Below are positions 1 to 7,157 of a DNA stretch of 64,000 bases, in pieces. The stretch is from positions 292,085 to 356,084 of the forward strand of contig NZ_LMFZ01000034.1 of NCBI RefSeq assembly GCF_001427305.1, in the 5' to 3' direction. This DNA is from Duganella sp. Root1480D1. GTDB taxonomy: Bacteria > Pseudomonadota > Gammaproteobacteria > Burkholderiales > Burkholderiaceae_D. Each line of letters begins with the position of its first letter. Positions within the stretch are counted from its first letter, which is position 1. Position numbers and translations under genes: made by a program. The notes under the pieces were generated by a model. That model was not told the origin of the DNA and ran no database searches. It saw nothing but the letters and a program-made list of their open reading frames with translations.

Positions 1-1
1 G

Positions 2-724
2 GTAGGCATGGCGCACATCCTGTCCAATGTAGTGGGCGGCAAGGCCATGATGGCGTTCTGGTACCACTTCGCCATCCTGTTCGAAGCGCTGTTCATCCTG
101 ACCGCTGTCGACGCGGGCACCCGCGCCGGCCGCTTCATGCTGCAGGATTTGCTGGGTTCCTTCGCGCCGTCGCTGAAGCGCACCGACTCCGTGTTCGCCA
201 GTCTGCTGGCTACCGGCCTGTGCGTGGCTGCCTGGGGCTACTTCCTGTACCAGGGCGTGGTCGATCCACTGGGCGGCATCAACACCCTGTGGCCGCTGTT
301 CGGCATCGCCAACCAGATGCTGGCCGCGATCGCGCTGATCCTGGCGACCTGTGTGCTGTTCAAGATGAAGCGCGCCAAATACGCCTGGGTCACCGTGCTG
401 CCGACCGTCTGGCTGCTGCTGTGCACCCTGACTGCCGGCTGGCAGAAGATCTTCGACGCCAATCCGAAGATCGGCTTCATGGCCCACGCTGCGAAATACC
501 AGGCCGCCCTGGCCGACGGCAAGGTGCTGGCACCGGCCAAGTCGATCGAACAGATGCAGCAAGTGATCTTCAACGACTACCTGGATGCGGGCCTGGCGGC
601 CTTCTTCATGATCGTCGTGGTCAGCGTGCTGGTGTTCGGCGTGCGCACCGCGCTGGCGGCCTGGAACGCCAGCCGCCCAACCCATAACGAAGCCCCGGCC
701 CAATACGCCGCTGCGGCCAAGTAA
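2..724 (+). CDS. cstA: Carbon starvation protein CstA, C-terminal part (5' end outside window)
   Basis: Last 240 codons or so of a multi-pass inner-membrane transporter of the CstA/BtsT family, which take up pyruvate and possibly peptides under nutrient limitation. The reading frame is open from base 2, so the gene begins upstream of the window; family members are about 690-700 residues. Visible are the conserved segment FWYHFAILFEALFILTAVDA, a GTRAGRF motif, the NTLWPLFGIANQ motif and several hydrophobic helices typical of the CstA C-terminal domain. A small YbdD-type gene follows after 4 bases, the usual partner order. Membrane location is inferred from the helices. Confidence 0.93.
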   Translation, partial: VGMAHILSNVVGGKAMMAFWYHFAILFEALFILTAVDAGTRAGRFMLQDLLGSFAPSLKRTDSVFASLLATGLCVAAWGYFLYQGVVDPLGGINTLWPLFGIANQMLAAIALILATCVLFKMKRAKYAWVTVLPTVWLLLCTLTAGWQKIFDANPKIGFMAHAAKYQAALADGKVLAPAKSIEQMQQVIFNDYLDAGLAAFFMIVVVSVLVFGVRTALAAWNASRPTHNEAPAQYAAAAK

Positions 725-728
725 CACC

Positions 729-929
729 ATGCTGGGCGAAATCGTCAAGGCAGGCCGCTACCTCGGACAGAGCATGCGGCTGATGTGCGGCCTGCCGGAA
801 TACGACACCTACGTCGCCCATCGCGAGAACACCCACCCGGGTGAGCCCGTGATGAGCTACGAGGAATTTTTCCGCGAGCGGCAAGAAGCGCGCTACGGCG
901 GTGCAGGCAAGCGGGGTGGTTGCTGCTAG
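729..929 (+). CDS. YbdD/YjiX family small protein
   Basis: A 66-residue protein of the YbdD/YjiX (DUF466) family. The family-typical core is visible: GRYLGQSMRLMCGLPEYDTY, followed by HRENTHPGEPVMSYEEFFRER, and a C-terminal Gly/Cys tail (GKRGGCC). Genes of this family almost always sit directly behind cstA or btsT, as here with a 4-base gap, so it is probably co-translated and may assist or modulate the transporter. The biochemical role is not established. It is close to the usual family length (about 65 residues). Confidence 0.9.
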   Translation: MLGEIVKAGRYLGQSMRLMCGLPEYDTYVAHRENTHPGEPVMSYEEFFRERQEARYGGAGKRGGCC

Positions 930-1013
930 TGACTGGAAGTTAGAGCCAGATCAAAGTGTCGAAATTCTTAGCATTTATTCTTTGCCCGATGGAATCGTCC
1001 TTCGGCGGCGAAA

Positions 1014-3827
1014 ATGCTCAACTTCGAACGGTCCGGCCTAAGCCAGAAACTGGCCATCATCTCCGTGCTCACCACCGGCAGCGCCTTGCTGCTGGTGTTC
1101 GTGGCGTTCGCGGTCGCGTCCATCCTTTCCCACACCAGCGAGGAACGCAAGCAGCTTACCTCGCTGGCTGACGTCATCGGCGCCAACAGCGTCGCCTCCC
1201 TGCTCTATGCCGACCGGCCGACGGCCGAACAAGCCCTGGCCGCGCTGGCGGTCAAGAGCGATATCACGCGCGCCGCCCTGTTCGACCGGGACGGCAAGCT
1301 GTTTGCCTCCTACCCTGCCCTGCGCGAACTGGCGCCCGACGCATTGGATGCGCCGCGCCTGCGGCAACTGGCATCCGGCGAACTGGCCGAGCGCGACGGT
1401 CCGCCGTGGGCGCCGCTGCTGCGGCTTTACCGGCCGGTGCGGGTGCGCCAGCATGTGATCGGGGCGGTGATGATCGAAGCCGGCCAGGCTTCCCTGTGGC
1501 TGGGCATCCTGCGCAACCTTAGCATTACGGCGGCGGCCACCGCCTCCTCGTTCTGGCTGGCGCTGGTGCTGTCGGCCCGCTTCCGCGAAGGCATTGCGGC
1601 GCCTATCGCGCAGTTGATTGCGGCGGCGGACAAGGTAAGCAGCAGCCAGACCTACGCCCAGGTGCAGCACCAGCGCAGCGATGAACTGGGTACGCTGATC
1701 GACAGTTTCAACGGCATGCTGGCGCAGATCGAGAGCCGCGACACCAAGCTGGCACAATACCGTGGCGAGCTGGAACGGCAGGTCAGCATCCGCACCGCGC
1801 AACTCGAAAAGGCCAAGGACTCGGCAGAAGCAGCCAGCCAGGCCAAGAGCGCCTTCCTGGCCAATATGTCGCATGAAATCCGCACGCCGATGAACGGGGT
1901 GCTGGGCATGGCGGAGCTGCTGGCAGCCACCCACCTCACCGAAACCCAGCGCCATTACACCAGCATGGTGCGGCGCTCGGGCGAGCACCTGCTGGTGATC
2001 ATCAACGACATCCTCGACTTTTCCAAGGTTGAAGCGGGCAAGCTGACCGTTGAATACATCAACTTCAACCTGCGCGAGCTGCTGGACGATATCGAGAACG
2101 TGTTTGCGCCGCAAGCCCAGTCCAAGGGTATCGAGATGGAGTTCGCGGTGGCCAACAATATTCCGCTGGCGATCTGCGGCGATCCGAACCGGCTGCGGCA
2201 GGTGATCGTCAACCTGCTCGGTAATGCGGTCAAATTCACCGAGCAGGGGCGGATCACGGTTGCGGTCCGGGTGGCGGAGGAAGACGCCCAGTCGGCGCGC
2301 TTGCGGGTGGAGGTGCACGATACCGGCATTGGCGTATCGCGCGAGGCACGGGCCCATATCTTCGACTCTTTCTCGCAGGGCGACGGCTCGACAACCCGCA
2401 AACATGGCGGCACCGGCCTGGGCCTGGCGATTTCCAAGCAACTGGTGGAGCTGATGGGCGGCTCGATCGGCATCGATAACGCTTTGGGGCGTGGCTCGGT
2501 GTTCTGGTTCACCGTGCAGTTCGACAAGCGGCGCGTGGATGCGGACGAAGCGGGCTTCCAGCAAAAGCCGACCAAGGGCTTGCGCGCACTGGTGGTCGAT
2601 CGCCAGGCCGAGAGTGCGCTGGCGCTGCAACGCCTGCTGACGCGCTGGCATTTGCAAGGCAGTTGCGCGCCCAGCGCTGCCGATGCGCTGCGCGAGCTGC
2701 ATGCGGCCGCCGCGCGCGGGAGGCCCTACGATGTGGCGCTGCTCGACATGGGGCTGGACGATATTGGCGGGCTGGCTCTGGCGGCCGAGATCAAATCCGA
2801 TCCCGATATTTCGCAGGTTCGCTTGATCCTGCTGGCTTCCGAACGCAATGCGGCGGACCAGGTGCAGCGCCGTGCTGCAGGGGTGGCGTTCCAGCTCATT
2901 AAACCGGTGCGCGAGCCTGATCTGTACGACTGCATCGTGACGCCAGTGCGCGCCAATGAGGGCGTGGGCGCAGTCGCCCTGGCCGGCGTAGCGCCGGCGC
3001 AGGTCTCGCCGCGTCCCCGCGCAGGCCAGCGTCCGCGCGCCTTGCTGGCGGAGGACAACCCGGTCAACGTGGAGGTGGCGTCGGCCATGCTGCGCGGCCT
3101 GGGCATGGAAGTGGCCTGCGCCGCCAACGGCGAAGAAGCGCTTGCCGCCGTGCGCGCCGGCGACTATGACCTGGTGCTGATGGACTGCATGATGCCGGTG
3201 ATGGATGGCATGGCCGCTACCGCCGAAATCCGTCGCCTCGAACAACAGCGCGGACGCACACGCGCCACGCCGATCGTCGCCATCACTGCCAACGCCCTGC
3301 AGGGCGATCGCGAACGCTGCCTGGCGGCGGGCATGGACGATTACATCAGCAAACCGTTTTCGCAGCAGGCGCTGGCCGACACGCTGGGCCGCTGGATCGC
3401 ACTGCCGCGCCCATCGCCCGCTCCCGACTCGCCGAGCGCCATGTTGTCCGCCGCACTGCCGTCAGCCCCGCCGGCTGCCATCAACCCGCTCGCGCTCGAC
3501 GCCATCCGCGCCCTCAGCGCGGGCCAGGGTGAATTATTGCTGCAGCGCGTGCTGGCCACCTTCCTGCAAGACACTCCCCGCCAGCTCGCAGCACTACACG
3601 AAGCGGTCGCAGAAAGCGACCCAGGCACCATCCGCAAAACCGCCCACAGCCTGAAATCCAGCAGCGCCAACGTCGGCGCCGACACGCTGGCCAGGCTGTT
3701 CAAGGAGCTGGAACAGATGGCCCGCGCCGGCGACACCGATGGCGCGGCAGACCTGATAGCGCAACTGGAGCGCGAATTCCAGTCAGTCCGGCATTCGCTC
3801 AGTCTCATCCTGCCGAAGGGAGTATGA
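1014..3827 (+). CDS. Hybrid sensor histidine kinase with two REC domains and Hpt (BarA-like)
   Basis: A 937-residue inner-membrane phosphorelay kinase. Order: TM helix about 15-37, a periplasmic sensor region about 40-160 (CHASE8-like by position and look), second TM about 161-187, HAMP and coiled coil about 190-275, HisKA with phospho-His287 in MSHEIRTPMNG, HATPase with N box near 390, G1 DTGIG near 436 and G2 GGTGLGLAIS near 465. REC1 has Asp578, REC2 has Asp724 (LVLMDCMMPVMDG), and a C-terminal Hpt has His878 in AHSLKSSSANVG. REC1 has VVDR where receivers usually have two acidic residues, so its Mg-binding pocket looks impaired. A cyclic-di-GMP protein follows after 4 bases and is the likely output. 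The ATG has only a weak SD. Confidence 0.93.
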   Translation: MLNFERSGLSQKLAIISVLTTGSALLLVFVAFAVASILSHTSEERKQLTSLADVIGANSVASLLYADRPTAEQALAALAVKSDITRAALFDRDGKLFASYPALRELAPDALDAPRLRQLASGELAERDGPPWAPLLRLYRPVRVRQHVIGAVMIEAGQASLWLGILRNLSITAAATASSFWLALVLSARFREGIAAPIAQLIAAADKVSSSQTYAQVQHQRSDELGTLIDSFNGMLAQIESRDTKLAQYRGELERQVSIRTAQLEKAKDSAEAASQAKSAFLANMSHEIRTPMNGVLGMAELLAATHLTETQRHYTSMVRRSGEHLLVIINDILDFSKVEAGKLTVEYINFNLRELLDDIENVFAPQAQSKGIEMEFAVANNIPLAICGDPNRLRQVIVNLLGNAVKFTEQGRITVAVRVAEEDAQSARLRVEVHDTGIGVSREARAHIFDSFSQGDGSTTRKHGGTGLGLAISKQLVELMGGSIGIDNALGRGSVFWFTVQFDKRRVDADEAGFQQKPTKGLRALVVDRQAESALALQRLLTRWHLQGSCAPSAADALRELHAAAARGRPYDVALLDMGLDDIGGLALAAEIKSDPDISQVRLILLASERNAADQVQRRAAGVAFQLIKPVREPDLYDCIVTPVRANEGVGAVALAGVAPAQVSPRPRAGQRPRALLAEDNPVNVEVASAMLRGLGMEVACAANGEEALAAVRAGDYDLVLMDCMMPVMDGMAATAEIRRLEQQRGRTRATPIVAITANALQGDRERCLAAGMDDYISKPFSQQALADTLGRWIALPRPSPAPDSPSAMLSAALPSAPPAAINPLALDAIRALSAGQGELLLQRVLATFLQDTPRQLAALHEAVAESDPGTIRKTAHSLKSSSANVGADTLARLFKELEQMARAGDTDGAADLIAQLEREFQSVRHSLSLILPKGV

Positions 3828-3831
3828 CATC

Positions 3832-5919
3832 ATGGCAGCGCTCTATTCACCCAAACGCGGTACCGTGCTGGTGGCGGATGACGATCCCGTCATGCGCCTG
3901 CTGATGCTTGAAATGCTGGCCCAAGTCGGGCTCGACGCCGTGGAAGCGAGCGACGGCCGCGCCGCCGTGGCCAGTTTCCGCGACAATGCGCCAGACCTGG
4001 TGCTGCTGGACGTCGACATGCCGCTGCTCGACGGCTTCTCCGTCTGCCGCGCCATCCGCAAGCTGGAAAGCTCGTCCCACATCCCCGTTATCATGGTTAC
4101 CGGCGGCGACGACCTGGGCGCGGTCACGCAAGCCTATGAAGCCGGTGCCACCGACTTCGTCTCCAAGCCGATCAACTGGCCGATCCTCGGCCATCGCGTG
4201 CTGTATGTACTGCGCGCCAGCGATGCCATCGCCCGTCTGCGCATCGCCGACGCCCATAACCGCGCCGTACTGGCTGCCATCCCCGACACCTTCTTCCGCC
4301 TCAGTGCCGACGGCTACTACCTCGATTACGAAGAAGGCCATGAGCCAGGCGCCGATTTCGCCAGCCGCGAATGCGTGGGGCGGCACATCCGTGACGTGCT
4401 GCCCGCGCCGATTGCCAGCCGCATGCTCGATCAATTGTCGGCCGTGCTGCATTCCGCCTCGGTGCATTCGGTCGATTACGAACTGACGCGCGACGGCAGC
4501 GGCCACCACTTTGAAGCGCGCCTGGTGAGTACCGCATCCGGCGAAGTGCTCGGCCTGGTGCGCGACATCAGCGAACGCAAACGCACGGAAGAACAGATCC
4601 GCAAGCTGGCCTACTGCGACAGCCTGACCGGCATCCCCAACCGGCAGGCCTTCCTTGAGACCCTGGAGCGCGAACTGGAACGCTCGCAGCGCGAACAGCG
4701 CAAATTCGCCATCCTGTTCATGGACCTGGATTCCTTCAAGCGCATCAACGATACGCTGGGCCACAACGTGGGCGACCTGTTGCTGCAGATCGTCACCGAG
4801 CGCCTGCGCGAAACCATCCGCCCCAGCGACCACTTGTGCAGCCTGGCGCGCCTGGGCGGCGACGAATTCACCATCCTGCTGCCCGATATCGAACGGGTGG
4901 ACGATGCGCTGGCCGTGGCGCACCGCGTGAAAGACGCCATGCGCCGCCCCTTCAACCTGGACGGCCATGAGATCTTCGTCACCGCCAGCATCGGCATCTC
5001 GCTCTATCCGGAAGATGGCGAGGACTGCACCTCGCTGCTGAAATTCGCCGACACCGCCATGTACCATGCCAAGAACTGCGGCAAGAACAACGCCAAGCTA
5101 TACAGCTCTTCGCTGACGATGCAGATCATGAGCCACGTCAAGCTGGAAGTCGGATTGCGCAAGGCTTTGCAGAACAACGAGTTATACCTGCTGTACCAGC
5201 CGCAAGTCGACGTCCCCACTACCCGCATCGTCGGCGTGGAGGCATTGATTCGCTGGAGGCACCCTGAACACGGCATCATCCCGCCGACGGAATTCATCCC
5301 TCTGGCGGAAGAAACGGGGCTGATCGTGCCGATCGGCGAATGGGTGCTGCGCACCGCCTGTGGCCAGGCGCGCGCCTGGCAGCGCGAATGCGAGCGGCCG
5401 ATCCGCATGGCGGTCAACCTCTCCGCCCGCCAGTTCAAGGACGAAAACCTGGCGCAGATCGTGTTGGCCGTGCTGCACGACACCGGCCTCGATCCCAGCC
5501 TGCTCGAACTGGAACTGACCGAAGGCACCTTGATGGACAACGCCCTCGCCACGCTGGCCACGCTGGAGCAGTTGCGCGGCATCGGCGTGTTCTTATCGAT
5601 CGACGATTTCGGCACCGGCTACTCGTCCATGAGCTACCTGAAACGCTTCGACGTGCGCGCGCTGAAGATCGACAAGAGCTTTATCAGCGGCCTGCCGCAG
5701 GACAGCGAAAACGCCGCCATCACGCGCGCCATCATCGCCATGGCGCACGGCTTGAAAATGATCGTGGTGGCAGAAGGAGTCGAAACGCCCGAGCAACTCG
5801 ACCTGCTGAAGCACTACGGCTGCGACATGGCCCAAGGCTACCTGCTCGGCCGCCCCGCCCCGCAGGACGCCATCAGCCAGATGCTGGCGTGCGTAGGATC
5901 AGGTGCTGCGGCGGTCTAG
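3832..5919 (+). CDS. Response regulator with REC-PAS-GGDEF-EAL domains
   Basis: A 695-residue cytoplasmic protein predicted to make and/or degrade cyclic-di-GMP under phosphorelay control. REC about 10-125 with the VADDDP acidic pocket, phospho-acceptor Asp60 and Lys in VSKPIN. A PAS-like region lies at about 140-255, ending in VRDISERKRTEEQ. GGDEF about 260-425 has an intact motif at 342-346. EAL about 440-690 has E470-A471-L472 and the DDFGTGYSS signature, so both catalytic cores look complete. The candidate inhibitory-site RPSD lies 8 residues before GGDEF instead of the usual 5, so product inhibition may be lost. It is almost certainly co-transcribed with the preceding kinase. Its 3' end overlaps convergent recR by 21 bases. 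Confidence 0.93.
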   Translation: MAALYSPKRGTVLVADDDPVMRLLMLEMLAQVGLDAVEASDGRAAVASFRDNAPDLVLLDVDMPLLDGFSVCRAIRKLESSSHIPVIMVTGGDDLGAVTQAYEAGATDFVSKPINWPILGHRVLYVLRASDAIARLRIADAHNRAVLAAIPDTFFRLSADGYYLDYEEGHEPGADFASRECVGRHIRDVLPAPIASRMLDQLSAVLHSASVHSVDYELTRDGSGHHFEARLVSTASGEVLGLVRDISERKRTEEQIRKLAYCDSLTGIPNRQAFLETLERELERSQREQRKFAILFMDLDSFKRINDTLGHNVGDLLLQIVTERLRETIRPSDHLCSLARLGGDEFTILLPDIERVDDALAVAHRVKDAMRRPFNLDGHEIFVTASIGISLYPEDGEDCTSLLKFADTAMYHAKNCGKNNAKLYSSSLTMQIMSHVKLEVGLRKALQNNELYLLYQPQVDVPTTRIVGVEALIRWRHPEHGIIPPTEFIPLAEETGLIVPIGEWVLRTACGQARAWQRECERPIRMAVNLSARQFKDENLAQIVLAVLHDTGLDPSLLELELTEGTLMDNALATLATLEQLRGIGVFLSIDDFGTGYSSMSYLKRFDVRALKIDKSFISGLPQDSENAAITRAIIAMAHGLKMIVVAEGVETPEQLDLLKHYGCDMAQGYLLGRPAPQDAISQMLACVGSGAAAV

Positions 5920-6489
5920 CATGGCGCGGGCGATGGTGCCGGCGTCCACGTATTCGAGTTCGCCGCCCACCGGCACGCCGCGCGCCAGGCGGGTTACGGC
6001 CAGGCCGCGGGCTTTCAGCATTTCGCTGATGTAGTGGGCAGTGGCTTCGCCTTCATTGGTGAAGTTCGTTGCCAGCACCACTTCTTCCACCACGCCGTCG
6101 GCGGCGCGCGCCAGCAGCTTTTCGAGGTGGATGTCTTTCGGGCCGATGCCGTCCAGCGGCGACAAGCGGCCCATCAGCACGAAATACAGGCCTTTGTAAG
6201 TCAGGGTGGATTCGATCATCACCTGGTCGGCCGGCGTTTCGACCACGCATAGCTGGCGCTTGTCGCGCGACTCGTCGGCGCAGGTGTCGCAGATTTCGGT
6301 TTCGGTGAAGGTATTGCACAGGGCGCAGTGGTGCACCTGCTCCACTGCCTGGTACAGGGCGCGCGAGAGCATGGCGGCGCCTTCGCGGTCGTGCTGCAGC
6401 AGGTGGAAGGCCATGCGCTGGGCCGACTTGGGACCGACGCCAGGCAGGCGGCGCAGCGCCTCCGTCAAAAATTCAAAGGACTTCGCCAT
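5899..6489 (-). CDS. recR: Recombination mediator RecR
   Basis: A 196-residue cytoplasmic protein of the RecFOR recombination-repair pathway, which helps load RecA on gapped DNA. The N-terminal helix-hairpin-helix LRRLPGVGPKSAQRMAFHLL, the four-cysteine zinc finger (CALCNTF...CDTC) and the C-terminal Toprim domain (VVETPADQV, then LDGIGP) are all present, and length is standard (about 198). It is the last gene of a dnaX-ybaB-yciI-recR run on the minus strand, starting 4 bases after the yciI-like gene. The stop lies inside the end of the convergent GGDEF-EAL gene. Confidence 0.97.
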   Translation of the reverse strand: MAKSFEFLTEALRRLPGVGPKSAQRMAFHLLQHDREGAAMLSRALYQAVEQVHHCALCNTFTETEICDTCADESRDKRQLCVVETPADQVMIESTLTYKGLYFVLMGRLSPLDGIGPKDIHLEKLLARAADGVVEEVVLATNFTNEGEATAHYISEMLKARGLAVTRLARGVPVGGELEYVDAGTIARAMLDRRST

Positions 6490-6493
6490 TGGC

Positions 6494-6784
6494 TCAGGAT
6501 TGCTTGAAGGCGCTCAGGAAATCGGCCGTCTTGGTGGGCACGAATTCGGTGATCGTGTAGCTTGCAGCACCCGCTTCATTGAACGGATCCAGCTCGATCA
6601 CCGCTTCGATATCGGCCCGGCTGTCGGCCGTGGCAAGAATGACGCCGCCGGTACGCGGCACCAGGCGTCCAGACATCAGGAACATGCCGTTGGCATATTG
6701 CTCGCGCAGGTACTCGCTATGCGCGGCGAGGAGCTTGTCGATCTCCTCGGCCGGTTTCAGGTACGTGAGCGTGATGATGAACAT
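6494..6784 (-). CDS. YciI family protein
   Basis: A 96-residue protein of the YciI family, a ferredoxin-like fold whose members are small putative enzymes with a conserved His/Asp pair. Visible are a beta-strand start MFIITLTYLKP, the conserved His in LLAAHSEYLREQ, GRLVPRTGGVILA and the LDPFNEAGAASYTI segment with the conserved Asp. It sits 9 bases after ybaB and 4 bases before recR, so it is co-transcribed with replication and repair genes. The dnaX-ybaB-recR order is widely conserved; having this gene between ybaB and recR is the unusual point. Substrate is unknown. Confidence 0.88.
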   Translation of the reverse strand: MFIITLTYLKPAEEIDKLLAAHSEYLREQYANGMFLMSGRLVPRTGGVILATADSRADIEAVIELDPFNEAGAASYTITEFVPTKTADFLSAFKQS

Positions 6785-6793
6785 GATGCAGGT

Positions 6794-7120
6794 TTAGAAC
6801 GGCATCTTGAAGCCAGGTGGCAGAGGCATGCCGGCGGTCAGGCCGCTCATTTTTTCGGAAGCGGTGGCTTCGGCCTTGCGCACGGCGTCATTGAAGGCGG
6901 CAGCTACCAGGTCTTCCAGCATGTCCTTGTCGTCGCCCAGCAGCGATGGATCGATCGAAACGCGCTTCACATCGTTCTTGCAGGTCATCACGACCTTCAC
7001 CATGCCGGCGCCGGCCTGGCCTTCAACTTCGATCAGGGCCAGCGCTTCCTGCGCCTTCTTCATATTGTCCTGCATGGCTTGCGCTTGCTTCATCAGGCCG
7101 GCCAGTTGGTTCTTCATCAT
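6794..7120 (-). CDS. ybaB: Nucleoid-associated protein YbaB/EbfC
   Basis: A 108-residue YbaB/EbfC family DNA-binding protein forming dimers on the nucleoid. The family-specific pattern is clear: N-terminal coiled-coil helix (LAGLMKQAQAMQDNMKKAQE), the central sheet with GQAGAGMVKVVMTCKNDVKRV, then IDPSLLGDDKDMLEDLVAAA and a C-terminal tail ending MPLPPGFKMPF. Length is standard. It is 37 bases downstream of dnaX on the same strand, the classic arrangement. Confidence 0.96.
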   Translation of the reverse strand: MMKNQLAGLMKQAQAMQDNMKKAQEALALIEVEGQAGAGMVKVVMTCKNDVKRVSIDPSLLGDDKDMLEDLVAAAFNDAVRKAEATASEKMSGLTAGMPLPPGFKMPF

Positions 7121-7157
7121 GGTGTGGTTCTCCGTATTTCGGTGTTGAATATTGGGT

